A DNA stretch of 49,331 nucleotides. Source: CBIFVZ01 sp966185765 (GTDB taxonomy: Bacteria; Pseudomonadota; Gammaproteobacteria; Enterobacterales; Enterobacteriaceae). Location: contig CBIFVZ010000018.1 in NCBI GenBank assembly GCA_966185765.1, positions 1-49,331 on the forward strand, read 5' to 3'. The notes under the pieces are model-generated. The model saw nothing but the letters and a program-made list of their open reading frames with translations, ran no database searches and was not told where the DNA came from. The position numbers and the translations under genes are program-made. This document shows, piece by piece, positions 1 through 8,586 of this stretch; the stretch's first letter is position 1, and each line of letters begins with the position of its first letter.

Positions 1-27
1 GTTCTGCCTGCTGTCGCGAGGTGGCGT

Positions 28-55
28 ATATTACCGCCTTCCTCTTCAGAGTCAA
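28..55 (-). promoter_or_regulatory. rRNA operon promoter P2
   Basis: Read on the minus strand, a -35 TTGACT (50-55) and a -10 TAATAT (28-33) are separated by 16 bp. The promoter points off the left edge, where hemG-adjacent 16S rRNA (rrsA) lies in E. coli. The rRNA gene itself is outside the window, so its identity rests on synteny and on the tandem P1/P2 arrangement. Confidence 0.8.
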
Positions 56-125
56 GCGATTATTTTCGCTTTCTTCTGCCTGACGGGCCGGTTTGTAAGC
101 CGTTGTGCCGTGTCAGTGGAGGCGC

Positions 126-175
126 ATTATAGGGAGTATTGAGATGCAGACAAGCGTTAATTGAAAAAAACTTAC
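126..175 (-). promoter_or_regulatory. rRNA operon promoter P1 with UP element
   Basis: On the minus strand a perfect -10 TATAAT (126-131) sits 16 bp from -35 TTGTCT (148-153), followed by a GC-rich discriminator. Upstream (154-175) is an A/T-rich stretch including a run of seven T on the minus strand, as expected of an rrn UP element. The 16-bp spacer, GC discriminator and P2 about 98 bp downstream are the hallmarks of growth-rate and ppGpp-controlled rrn P1 promoters. FIS sites, if present, would overlap the 3' end of hemG. Confidence 0.85.
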
Positions 176-211
176 TGTTCGCTTACTTTTCGGGCATAAC
201 GTTGAATAAAG

Positions 212-748
212 CTACGTATTGCGGGTTAACTGAGCAATATCGTGAGCAAATACCGCCACATCCTGCCAGTTGGTATAAACCACTTCTTTACTTGTATCCG
301 TTTCACCGCCCGTCATTTTCATGATGAGCCGAATCATAAAGCGGTCATACCATTTATAACGCGGGTAACGCAGCGCGCCAGCAAACACCGAGCAGAGATC
401 GGGACGCCAGGGGGAGTCAATCAGGAACTTTCGGGTATAAGAATTGGTTTGCGGTGAGCGCTTCTCTGGCTTGCGAGCAACAAGGTTAACGGAGAAGAAC
501 GCCCCCGGGCGCGCATTTAGCGCATCGGCATGCTTATCAACAAAGGCTTTCAACGACGGATGGAAATGGCCGTAGCGAATAGATGCCCCGATAACGACTT
601 TGTCATAGGCGTCCCAGTCCACATCCTCGACGCGATGGAGATTAGTTAATTGCGTCTCAACCCCTTTCTCCTGCAATTCGGTTGCAATATTGGCCGCGAT
701 TTCGCGGGTTTGCCCATCCCGGCTTGAAAACAATATCAGGGTTTTCAC
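212..748 (-). CDS. hemG: Menaquinone-dependent protoporphyrinogen IX oxidase HemG
   Basis: This enzyme oxidises protoporphyrinogen IX to protoporphyrin IX, the penultimate step of haem synthesis, passing electrons to the quinone pool at the inner membrane. The 178-residue protein is close to the roughly 180 aa of E. coli HemG. It begins with the flavodoxin-type FMN phosphate loop (SSRDGQTREIA, residues 8-18), and the long insertion typical of HemG spans about residues 110-150 (SPWRPDLCSVFAGALRYPRY). It is the last gene of the pepQ-yigZ-trkH-hemG run, starting 12 nt after trkH. The rrn P1 promoter starts about 60 bp beyond its stop, with no obvious intrinsic terminator between. Confidence 0.97.
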   Translation of the reverse strand: MKTLILFSSRDGQTREIAANIATELQEKGVETQLTNLHRVEDVDWDAYDKVVIGASIRYGHFHPSLKAFVDKHADALNARPGAFFSVNLVARKPEKRSPQTNSYTRKFLIDSPWRPDLCSVFAGALRYPRYKWYDRFMIRLIMKMTGGETDTSKEVVYTNWQDVAVFAHDIAQLTRNT

Positions 749-760
749 ATCTCTCTCCGA

Positions 761-2212
761 TTATTCGCGCCAGAAGGTTGGCGTAAACAGTACTAACAAC
801 GTGAAGACTTCCAGTCGACCAAACAGCATATTCGCCACCAGAATCCACTTTGCGACCGGGTTCATACTGGCAAAATTGTCCGCAACCACTCCGAGGCCCG
901 GCCCGAGGTTATTGAGCGTGGCAGCCACGGAAGCAAAGGCCGAGAAATCATCCACGCCGGTCGCGATAATTGCCAGCATACTGATAATAAACACCAGCGC
1001 ATACGCAGAGAAAAATCCCCATACCGCTTCGAGAATTCGCTCCGGTAGCGCACGGTTACCAAGCTTAATGCTGTAGACCGCGTTCGGGTGAACAAGGCGT
1101 TTAAGCTCACGGTTACCTTGCTTAAACAGCAGCAGAATGCGAATTACCTTGAGTCCGCCACCGGTCGAACCGGCACAACCACCAATAAATGCCGAACACA
1201 GCAGCAAAACCGGTAGGAACAGCGGCCATCGGGCAATACTGTCCGTGGTGAACCCCGCGGTACTCGCCATTGAAACTACCTGGAAAAAGGCCTGGTTTAG
1301 CGTCTGCATGACCGAACCGTAAACGCTGTGATACCAGAGCACCAGCGTACAGATAACGACCAGTGACAGCTGCACACCGATAAACATGCGAAACTCCGGG
1401 TCACGCCAGTACACTTTAAGGCTACGCCCACTCAGTAAAGAGAAGTGCAGGCCATAGTTACAACCAGAAATAAGCAAAAAGATGGCAATAATTGTGTTGA
1501 TGGTTGGACTATCAAAATAGCCAACACTGGCATCGTGGGTAGAAAAACCACCGATAGCGATAGTCGCAAAACTGTGTCCAATGGCGTCAAAGGCGGGCAT
1601 CCCGGCAAACCAGAGCGCCAGCGCACAGGCGACGGTCAGCAGCACGTAAATGAGCCACAGCGTTTTTGCCGTTTCGGCAATACGCGGGCGCATCTTATTA
1701 TCCTTAAGCGGGCCAGGCATTTCTGCGCGATAAAGCTGAAGTCCACCCACGCCAAGAATAGGCAATATTGCTACCGCCAGCACGATTATCCCCATACCAC
1801 CAAACCACTGCAGCATCTGACGATAGAACAAAATCGCGTGCGGCAAGGAATCCAGTCCAACCAACGTAGTGGCGCCAGTGGTGGTTAGCCCGGAAAAGGA
1901 TTCAAAGAAAGCATCGGTAACAGAAAGGTTTGGTCGTTCAGAGAAAATAAACGGTAGCGCACCCACGCTGCCCAGCACGGTCCAGAACAGCACAACGATC
2001 AGGAACCCTTCACGCGGTTTTAATTCGTTTTTCTGATGACGGTTTGGCCACCAGAGCATCAGCCCGATAACTACAGCCACGAAAAACGTTTGAGTGAATG
2101 CGCGTCCTGCGCCGTCGCGATAGATAAGCGCCACCAGCCCGGGAATAAACATCGTGCCGGAGAAAAGAATAACCAACAGGCCCACAATTCGGGTTATGGC
2201 GCGAAAATGCAT
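761..2212 (-). CDS. trkH: Trk potassium uptake channel TrkH
   Basis: TrkH is the K+-conducting inner-membrane subunit of the low-affinity Trk system, gated by TrkA. The 483-residue sequence matches the family length and consists of repeated membrane-pore-membrane units. The four filter regions are visible: TTTGAT (about 111-116), AIGGFST (219-225), STAGFTTD (317-324) and the later NNLGPGLG. The conserved GCAGSTGGG (345-353), just after the third pore, belongs to the intramembrane gating loop region. It sits between yigZ (44 nt upstream) and hemG (12 nt downstream) in one transcription direction, as in E. coli. Confidence 0.97.
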   Translation of the reverse strand: MHFRAITRIVGLLVILFSGTMFIPGLVALIYRDGAGRAFTQTFFVAVVIGLMLWWPNRHQKNELKPREGFLIVVLFWTVLGSVGALPFIFSERPNLSVTDAFFESFSGLTTTGATTLVGLDSLPHAILFYRQMLQWFGGMGIIVLAVAILPILGVGGLQLYRAEMPGPLKDNKMRPRIAETAKTLWLIYVLLTVACALALWFAGMPAFDAIGHSFATIAIGGFSTHDASVGYFDSPTINTIIAIFLLISGCNYGLHFSLLSGRSLKVYWRDPEFRMFIGVQLSLVVICTLVLWYHSVYGSVMQTLNQAFFQVVSMASTAGFTTDSIARWPLFLPVLLLCSAFIGGCAGSTGGGLKVIRILLLFKQGNRELKRLVHPNAVYSIKLGNRALPERILEAVWGFFSAYALVFIISMLAIIATGVDDFSAFASVAATLNNLGPGLGVVADNFASMNPVAKWILVANMLFGRLEVFTLLVLFTPTFWRE

Positions 2213-2256
2213 TTCAACCGCTTCCTTTGAAGTCGAGGAAAATAGGGAGAGGATTA

Positions 2257-2871
2257 TTATTCAATGGGCGATAAATGCAACGCACCGCGGCTCATATCCG
2301 CGAGCCGAGCCGAGAAGTCGGCCGCTTTATTGTGCGGCAACGCCACGTTCAGTGCGACCTCGGCCCCAAAATCGCTTTGCACAATCAGCCCCTCAAACTG
2401 TTTAAGCAACGCTTCAACACCTGCCAGCAGCGCATAATCACAGCGCAAAGTATATTCCGTAAGCGGCACTTTACGAGACGTCGCCAGCTGATTAATCGCC
2501 TGCTGCACACCGCCACCGTAAGCTTTGACCAGCCCACCAGTGCCAAGTTTGATGCCGCCATAGTAGCGCACCACAACCGCGGTGATTTCACCCACGCCGC
2601 TGCCCATAAGCTGAGCCAACATTGGCTTGCCCGCCGTGCCGACAGGCTCACCATCATCAGAAAACCCAAGCTTTTGCGAATCATCCGGCGCGCCTGCCAC
2701 CCATGCCCAGCAATGGTGCCGCGCATCCGGGTGTTCGGCGCGGGTTCGTTCCACAAATGCTTTCGCCGCCTCTACGCCATCGGTATGCGCCAGTAGCGTA
2801 ATAAAGCGGCTTTTCTTAATTTCTTCGGTCACGCTTACCGGTGCCGCGGGGACCAACCAACTGTCCATCAA
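2257..2871 (-). CDS. yigZ: IMPACT/YigZ family protein
   Basis: The 204-residue protein belongs to the UPF0029/IMPACT family; its cellular role is not firmly established. The N-terminal domain carries the family signature region around residues 50-110 (ARHHCWAWVAG, DDGEPVGTAGKPML, YYGGIKLGTGGLVKAY), and the C-terminal ~70 residues form the smaller DUF1949-type ferredoxin-like domain. Its ATG overlaps the pepQ stop by 4 nt (2868-2871), indicating translational coupling. Confidence 0.95.
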   Translation of the reverse strand: MMDSWLVPAAPVSVTEEIKKSRFITLLAHTDGVEAAKAFVERTRAEHPDARHHCWAWVAGAPDDSQKLGFSDDGEPVGTAGKPMLAQLMGSGVGEITAVVVRYYGGIKLGTGGLVKAYGGGVQQAINQLATSRKVPLTEYTLRCDYALLAGVEALLKQFEGLIVQSDFGAEVALNVALPHNKAADFSARLADMSRGALHLSPIE

Positions 2872-4199
2872 GCCAGCTTCAGATCTCGCGTCATATTTTC
2901 CACGCCTTTTTCGTGGATGACGACGTTATCTTCAATACGAATACCGCCATAAGGCTTCAGCGCATCAATCTTCTGCCAGTTAAAATGCTTACTGTATGGC
3001 CCTTCACGCCACGGCTTAAGCAGCGACTCAATAAAATAAATCCCCGGCTCAATCGTCAACACCATGCCCGGCTCCATCATACGCGTGCAGCGCAGGTAAG
3101 GGTATTTCGCGGGTGCCGCCAGGTGCGTGCCGCGGTCATCCTGCATAAAGCCCGCCACATCGTGTACCTGCAACCCAAGCGGGTGCCCAATGCCATGCGG
3201 CATAAACGGGCCAGTAATATCATTTTCCACCAGAGCCTCTTCGCTCATGCCAGAAACTATCTGGTGGCGTAGTAGCAGCTTCGCGAGACGTTGATGGAAC
3301 TGCTCATGGTATTCGGTATAACGTACACCCGCTTTCATGGTCGCAATCAGCGCTTGCTGTTCATCATTAACGTCTTTAATCAGATGAGCAAAATCACTGT
3401 CGCTGTGCGCCGCCCAGGTACGAGTCAGGTCTGCGGCATAACCGTTGTATTCAGCGCCCGCATCCAGCAGGAAACTGCGCATTTGCGACGGAGCCTGACT
3501 GTCAAGGCGAGTGTAGTGCAATATGCCAGCGTGCTCGTTAAGCGCAACAATGTTGCTGTAAGGCACATCGGTATCACGATGCCCGGTTGCCGTCAGGTAA
3601 GCCTGATTGATATCGAACTCGCTCATGCCAGACAAAAAAGCCTCGTGCGCAGCACGGTGCCCGGCCACTGCCATCTTTTGCGCCTCGCGCATGCAGACCA
3701 GCTCATAGTCCGTTTTATACGCGCGGTAGTAATGCAGATAATCAATCACGCCCTGGGGGTTGATATGTTGCGCCGCAATACCAAGCTGTAGCGCACGTTC
3801 TGCCACTGGCCCAATGTACGCAATGTTGCCACGAGCAGCAGGAAGCTGGCTCGCGATGCCATCCGCTTCAGGCAGCGCAATTAATTCCACCTCATCAGTC
3901 CAGAAACTCTCCGGTAGCGGCTCAACGTTGTGCCAGTAATCGACCGGCAGGTAGAACCAGAGCTTAGGTTTGTTAACCCCATCAACCAACAACCAGCAAT
4001 TGGGCACCTGCGTTACCGGCACCCACGCCTTAAACTGCGGGTTAACTTTAAAAGGATAGGGATGGTCGTCGAGAAAAACATTAAACAGCTCACCCGAGTG
4101 TATGAGGAGTGCATCAAGGTTAAAACGCGCCAGCACGTCACGGGTGCGTTCCTGCAGCGTTGCCAGATGTGCTTTGTACTGTTCAGACAGCGAATCCAT
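2868..4199 (-). CDS. pepQ: Xaa-Pro dipeptidase PepQ
   Basis: PepQ is a cytoplasmic metallopeptidase that cleaves dipeptides with C-terminal proline. At 443 residues it equals the E. coli protein in length. It has the pita-bread fold ligands of M24B peptidases: the Asp pair in LLDAGAEYNGYAADLTRTW, the His in HGIGHPLGLQVHD, and Glu residues in TIEPGIYFI and GGIRIEDN. It is the first gene of the pepQ-yigZ-trkH-hemG run and is divergent from fadBA, with a 189-nt shared upstream region. Confidence 0.97.
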   Translation of the reverse strand: MDSLSEQYKAHLATLQERTRDVLARFNLDALLIHSGELFNVFLDDHPYPFKVNPQFKAWVPVTQVPNCWLLVDGVNKPKLWFYLPVDYWHNVEPLPESFWTDEVELIALPEADGIASQLPAARGNIAYIGPVAERALQLGIAAQHINPQGVIDYLHYYRAYKTDYELVCMREAQKMAVAGHRAAHEAFLSGMSEFDINQAYLTATGHRDTDVPYSNIVALNEHAGILHYTRLDSQAPSQMRSFLLDAGAEYNGYAADLTRTWAAHSDSDFAHLIKDVNDEQQALIATMKAGVRYTEYHEQFHQRLAKLLLRHQIVSGMSEEALVENDITGPFMPHGIGHPLGLQVHDVAGFMQDDRGTHLAAPAKYPYLRCTRMMEPGMVLTIEPGIYFIESLLKPWREGPYSKHFNWQKIDALKPYGGIRIEDNVVIHEKGVENMTRDLKLA

Positions 4200-4234
4200 A
4201 GTCTACCCTTCTGTTTTTGCCCATAAACCTGCGC

Positions 4235-4240
4235 ATCTTA
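4235..4240 (-). promoter_or_regulatory. Candidate extended -10 of the pepQ operon promoter
   Basis: On the minus strand TAAGAT is preceded directly by TGC, an extended -10 (TGnTAAGAT), about 36 nt before the pepQ ATG. No convincing -35 lies 17 bp upstream. This is the best promoter candidate for the pepQ run but is judged by eye only. Confidence 0.4.
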
Positions 4241-4345
4241 GCACAGCCAACGTGGCGTCAGTCGATTTCAACCATCCGTGATCTCATCTGCAAATATGCA
4301 AACTTAAATTTGCAATTTTTTAACAAAAAAACCACACTCCGATTC

Positions 4346-4362
4346 ATCTGGTATGACCAGAT
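4346..4362 (+). promoter_or_regulatory. FadR operator of fadBA
   Basis: ATCTGGTATGACCAGAT is a near-perfect 17-bp palindrome and fits the FadR consensus; it differs by one central base from the E. coli fadB operator as I recall it. It lies 26-42 nt upstream of the fadB ATG, consistent with FadR repressing fadBA and long-chain acyl-CoA relieving it. An upstream in-frame ATG at 4353 lies inside this operator and is therefore not the fadB start. Confidence 0.9.
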
Positions 4363-4388
4363 CCCACTGCTGGTTTCAGGAGACTGAC

Positions 4389-6578
4389 ATGCTCTATCAA
4401 GGCGACACCCTGCACCTCAACTGGCTGGACGACGGCATTGCCGAGCTGGTCTTCGACGCGCCCGGTTCGGTAAACAAACTCGACACCGCCACCGTCGCAA
4501 GCCTGTCTCAGGCACTCGACGTGCTTGAAAAACAAACCAACCTGCGCGGCCTGCTGCTGCGCTCGACCAAAGCCGCGTTTATTGTTGGCGCAGATATCAC
4601 TGAATTCCTCGGGCTGTTCCAGGTACCTGCGGCACAGCTCTCAGAATGGCTACACTTTGCCAACAGCGTATTCAACCGCCTCGAGGATTTGCCGATACCG
4701 ACGCTTTCTGCCGTGAATGGTTATGCGCTGGGCGGCGGCTGTGAGTGCGTGCTGGCTACCGATTATCGTATTGCCACACCGGATGCCCGTATCGGCCTGC
4801 CGGAAACCAAACTGGGCATCATGCCCGGCTTTGGCGGTTCGGTACGCCTGCCGCGCCTGCTGGGTGCTGACAGCGCGCTGGAAATTATCGCTGCGGGCAA
4901 AGATGTCGATGCAAAAGATGCCCTAAAGCGCGGCCTGGTGGATGCCATTGTGGCGCCAGAGACCCTGAAAGAGGCGGCACTGAGCGTCCTGCGCCAGGCC
5001 ATCGACGGCAGTCTCGACTGGCAGGCAAAACGTGCGCCTAAATACCAGCCCTTAAAGCTGAGCAAAATCGAAGCCGCCATGAGCTTTAGCACCGCTAAAG
5101 CAATGGTGATGCAGGTTGCAGGCAAACACTACCCTGCTCCAGTTACTGCGGTAAAAACCATTGAAGCCGCTGCCAGCCTTGGGCGTGATGAAGCCCTGGT
5201 GCTTGAGAATAAAAGCTTCGTGCCGCTGGCCCACTCCGATGAAGCGCGCGCGCTGGTTGGCATCTTCCTTAACGATCAGTACCTGAAAGGTCTTGCTAAA
5301 AAGCTGACCCGCGATGTCGAGCCACCACGCCAGGCAGCAGTACTGGGTGCGGGTATTATGGGCGGCGGTATCGCCTACCAGAGCGCCTGGAAAGGCGTGC
5401 CGGTACTGATGAAAGACATCAATGACAAGGCGCTGGAACTGGGTATGCGCGAAGCGAGCAAGCTGCTCAACAAGCAGCTTGAGCGTGGCAAAATTGACGG
5501 CCTGAAGCTCGCAGGCGTCATCTCCACCATTCATCCAACGCTGGATTACAGCGGCTTTGAGCGCGTAGACGCCGTTGTAGAGGCCGTCGTGGAAAACCCG
5601 AAGGTGAAAAAGGCCGTACTGGCTGAGCTTGAAGGCAAAGTCAGGCCGGATGCCATCATTGCCTCCAACACGTCCACCATTCCGATTAATGAGCTGGCAA
5701 GCGTGCTACAGCGCCCGGAAAATTTCTGCGGTATGCACTTTTTCAACCCGGTCCATCGTATGCCGTTAGTCGAGGTCATTCGCGGTGAAAAAACCGCCGA
5801 ATCAACTATCGCGCGCATCGTTGCCTGGGCGAGCAAAATGGGTAAAACCCCGATTGTCGTGAACGACTGCCCGGGTTTCTTTGTTAACCGCGTTCTGTTC
5901 CCTTACTTTGCGGGTTTCAGCCAGCTTTTGCGCGACGGTGCAGATTTCCGCCAGGTCGACAACGTGATGGAGAAAAAGTTTGGCTGGCCAATGGGTCCGG
6001 CACAGTTGCTGGATGTGGTCGGTATTGATACCGCACATCATGCACAAGCCGTCATGGCCGCAGGCTTCCCGCAGCGCATGGGCAAAGATTATCGTGACGC
6101 GGTAGACGCCATGTTTGATGCCGGTCGTTACGGTCAGAAAAATGGCAAAGGCTTCTGGTGTTATGAAGAAGACAAGAAGGGCAAACCGCGCCGCGCAGAA
6201 GACGACGCGACCAACGCGCTGCTGGCAGATATCGCCCAGCCACGCAAACACTTCAGCGATGAAGAAATCATTGCCCGTATGATGATTCCTATGGTCAACG
6301 AAGTGGTGCGCTGCCTGGAAGAAGGCATTATTGCAAGCCCCGCAGAAGCCGATATGGCACTGGTTTATGGCCTTGGCTTCCCGCCATTCCACGGTGGTGT
6401 TTTCCGCTGGCTGGATACGTTGGGTAGCGCGCGCTTCCTTGATATGGCTCAGCAATATCAGCACCTCGGTGCGCTCTATGAAGTGACCGACGGACTGCGT
6501 GATAAAGCGCAGCGCCACGATAGCTACTATCCCCCCGTCGCTGCGGCAAAGCCGGTCAGCGCCGTGAAATACGCCTGA
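4389..6578 (+). CDS. fadB: Fatty acid oxidation complex alpha subunit FadB
   Basis: FadB supplies enoyl-CoA hydratase, cis/trans enoyl-CoA isomerase, 3-hydroxyacyl-CoA epimerase and 3-hydroxyacyl-CoA dehydrogenase activities in aerobic beta-oxidation, in an alpha2beta2 complex with FadA. I chose ATG 4389 because AGGAGA (4378-4383) precedes it by 5 nt and it gives MLYQGDT and 729 residues, exactly the E. coli length. The crotonase domain (about 1-190) has GGGCE and GLPETKLG around the catalytic glutamates 119 and 139. The dehydrogenase part (about 310-729) has the NAD-binding GAGIMGGG and GMHFFNP around His450. Confidence 0.98.
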   Translation: MLYQGDTLHLNWLDDGIAELVFDAPGSVNKLDTATVASLSQALDVLEKQTNLRGLLLRSTKAAFIVGADITEFLGLFQVPAAQLSEWLHFANSVFNRLEDLPIPTLSAVNGYALGGGCECVLATDYRIATPDARIGLPETKLGIMPGFGGSVRLPRLLGADSALEIIAAGKDVDAKDALKRGLVDAIVAPETLKEAALSVLRQAIDGSLDWQAKRAPKYQPLKLSKIEAAMSFSTAKAMVMQVAGKHYPAPVTAVKTIEAAASLGRDEALVLENKSFVPLAHSDEARALVGIFLNDQYLKGLAKKLTRDVEPPRQAAVLGAGIMGGGIAYQSAWKGVPVLMKDINDKALELGMREASKLLNKQLERGKIDGLKLAGVISTIHPTLDYSGFERVDAVVEAVVENPKVKKAVLAELEGKVRPDAIIASNTSTIPINELASVLQRPENFCGMHFFNPVHRMPLVEVIRGEKTAESTIARIVAWASKMGKTPIVVNDCPGFFVNRVLFPYFAGFSQLLRDGADFRQVDNVMEKKFGWPMGPAQLLDVVGIDTAHHAQAVMAAGFPQRMGKDYRDAVDAMFDAGRYGQKNGKGFWCYEEDKKGKPRRAEDDATNALLADIAQPRKHFSDEEIIARMMIPMVNEVVRCLEEGIIASPAEADMALVYGLGFPPFHGGVFRWLDTLGSARFLDMAQQYQHLGALYEVTDGLRDKAQRHDSYYPPVAAAKPVSAVKYA

Positions 6579-6588
6579 GGAGTGAGAT

Positions 6589-7752
6589 ATGGAAAAGGTT
6601 GTCATTGTTGACGCAATCCGCACCCCGATGGGCCGCTCAAAACAAGGGGCATTCCGTAATGTGCGCGCAGAAGATCTTTCTGCTCACCTGATGCGTGGAA
6701 TTCTGGCGCGTAACCCGGCGCTGGAAGAACACACGCTGGATGACATTTACTGGGGTTGTGTGCAGCAAACCCTGGAACAGGGTTTCAACATCGCCCGCAA
6801 CGCAGCACTGCTGGCCGAAATCCCGGTCACGGTGCCAGCGGTGACCGTTAACCGCCTGTGCGGTTCCTCGATGCAGGCGCTTCACGATGCCAGCCGCATG
6901 ATTATGACGGGTGATGCTCATGCCTGTCTGGTCGGTGGCGTTGAGCATATGGGGCATGTCCCCATGAGTCACGGTGTGGATTTTCACCCGGGCCTTGGGC
7001 GCACCGTCGCTAAAGCGGCAGGTATGATGGGGCTGACGGCAGAAATGCTGGCGCGTATGCATGACATTAGCCGTGATATGCAAGATGCCTTCGCGGTGCG
7101 CTCACATCAGCGAGCCTGGGCTGCCACGCAGGCAGGTCGTTTTCGCGATGAAATCCTGCCGACCTCCGGTCACGATGCAGCAGGTGTGCTCAAATCATTT
7201 AACTACGACGAAGTTATTCGTCCAGAAACCAGCCTTGAAAGCCTGGCGGCGCTCAGGCCTGCCTTTGATCCCGTTAACGGTACCGTGACGGCGGGGACAT
7301 CATCTGCGCTTTCCGACGGTGCCGCAGCGCTGCTGGTAATGAGTGAGTCGCGAGCTAAGTCACTGGGCCTGACGCCAAAAGCGCGTGTGCGCGCTATGGC
7401 TGTTGCTGGCTGCGACCCATCAACAATGGGCTATGGCCCGGTGCCTGCTTCAAAACTGGCACTGAAGAAAGCCGGACTGAGTGTTGATGATATTGACTTG
7501 TTTGAGATGAACGAAGCGTTCGCAGCCCAGATCTTACCGTGCATTAAAGATCTGGGGCTGATGGATAAAATAGACGAGAAAATAAACCTGAACGGCGGTG
7601 CTATTGCGCTGGGTCACCCGCTTGGCTGCTCTGGTGCGCGTATCACCACCACACTTCTCAATCAGATGGCACGCCAGGATGCACAGTTTGGTCTGGCGAC
7701 GATGTGCATCGGATTGGGTCAGGGGATTGCAACCGTATTTGAGCGCGTCTGA
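6589..7752 (+). CDS. fadA: 3-ketoacyl-CoA thiolase FadA
   Basis: FadA performs the thiolytic last step of beta-oxidation, releasing acetyl-CoA. The 387-residue thiolase has the nucleophile cysteine in NRLCGSSMQ (about residue 91), the conserved NEAFA block, GHPLGCSGAR (catalytic His, about 343) and CIGLGQG (catalytic Cys, about 373). It starts 10 nt after fadB with GAGG upstream, so the two are cotranscribed under FadR control. An intrinsic terminator follows at 7787-7811. Confidence 0.98.
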   Translation: MEKVVIVDAIRTPMGRSKQGAFRNVRAEDLSAHLMRGILARNPALEEHTLDDIYWGCVQQTLEQGFNIARNAALLAEIPVTVPAVTVNRLCGSSMQALHDASRMIMTGDAHACLVGGVEHMGHVPMSHGVDFHPGLGRTVAKAAGMMGLTAEMLARMHDISRDMQDAFAVRSHQRAWAATQAGRFRDEILPTSGHDAAGVLKSFNYDEVIRPETSLESLAALRPAFDPVNGTVTAGTSSALSDGAAALLVMSESRAKSLGLTPKARVRAMAVAGCDPSTMGYGPVPASKLALKKAGLSVDDIDLFEMNEAFAAQILPCIKDLGLMDKIDEKINLNGGAIALGHPLGCSGARITTTLLNQMARQDAQFGLATMCIGLGQGIATVFERV

Positions 7753-7786
7753 TACGCGCATTGTGCAAGGGTTAGTTGCCGTTTTT

Positions 7787-7811
7787 CCCGCCTCATTGAG
7801 GCGGGTTTTTT
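7787..7811 (+). terminator. Intrinsic terminator of fadBA
   Basis: CCCGCCTC (7787-7794) and GAGGCGGG (7798-7805) form a perfect 8-bp stem with a 3-nt loop, followed by six T. It sits 35 nt after the fadA stop and before the convergent fre gene. The minus-strand side lacks a T tract, so it serves fadBA only. Confidence 0.9.
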
Positions 7812-7820
7812 ATGCCTTAA

Positions 7821-8522
7821 TCAGATGAAGGAGAAGGCATCGCCGAACATGCGATCTTCACGAGCGCTGCGCTCATTGCAAAACAAGTCACGGGCAATTT
7901 TTGCCATCTCAAAACGACCTGCAATGTAAATATCACACTCGGCAAGCGAACCATAATCCTGCATCACGGCTGTCAGCACCGTGCCAGTACGCCCGCGCCA
8001 GCCCTGTTCCGGCTGCTCCACGACTGCTTCAATACGCAGTCCCGGATGCTCAACAGACAGTGACTCCAGCTCAGCCAGGTCATAAAGATGCTTGCTCTCA
8101 CGCCCGCCCCAGTAAAGGGCAATTTCGCGCTGTGGGTTACGCTCCAGCGCACTTAGCAAAATAGAGCGCACATATGAGAAGCCCGTACCACCGGCAATCA
8201 GCACCAGCGGACGCTCTTCGTCATCGCGCAGCCATGCCTCACCGTGGGGAATATCGACTTCTATACTCTGGCGTTGCAGTATCCTGTCCATCACCGCCAT
8301 CGCGTACAGATTAAGCTCAGACGCACCAATATGCAGTTCGATAAACCGATGTTCTGAGGGCGTAGAAGCCATTGAGAACGGACGTTTATCGCGCTCATCC
8401 ATCACTACCATCAGATACTGGCCTGCGCGAAAAGACACGTCGCTTTCAGGCTCCAGGCGAACCCGATAAACAGTGTCAGTAATCGCATCCACCGATGTCA
8501 CTTTACAGCTTAAGATTGTCAT
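7821..8522 (-). CDS. fre: NAD(P)H-flavin reductase Fre
   Basis: Fre reduces free FMN, FAD or riboflavin with NAD(P)H and was described as part of the ribonucleotide reductase activation system. The 233-residue protein has the flavin-binding RPFSMAS motif (about residues 47-53) and the NAD(P)-binding GGTGFSY and GGRESKHLYDL segments of the ferredoxin-NADP reductase fold. Reduced FMN is also needed by the UbiX/UbiD prenyl-FMN pathway. It follows ubiD on the same strand (64-nt gap). Confidence 0.96.
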   Translation of the reverse strand: MTILSCKVTSVDAITDTVYRVRLEPESDVSFRAGQYLMVVMDERDKRPFSMASTPSEHRFIELHIGASELNLYAMAVMDRILQRQSIEVDIPHGEAWLRDDEERPLVLIAGGTGFSYVRSILLSALERNPQREIALYWGGRESKHLYDLAELESLSVEHPGLRIEAVVEQPEQGWRGRTGTVLTAVMQDYGSLAECDIYIAGRFEMAKIARDLFCNERSAREDRMFGDAFSFI

Positions 8523-8586
8523 GCGTTCCCTCTGGTCGGGTCGTCAAAATAACATCACAACGGCAGGGCGGCCCGCCCCGCTATCA

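Noticed and set aside
4353..4388. Upstream ATG extending fadB by 12 codons
   Set aside because: It lies inside the FadR operator, has no Shine-Dalgarno sequence and the extra residues are not in the family.
5802..6623. 273-codon minus-strand frame opposite fadB/fadA
   Set aside because: It crosses the fadB-fadA junction antisense to two fully conserved genes and shows no family features.
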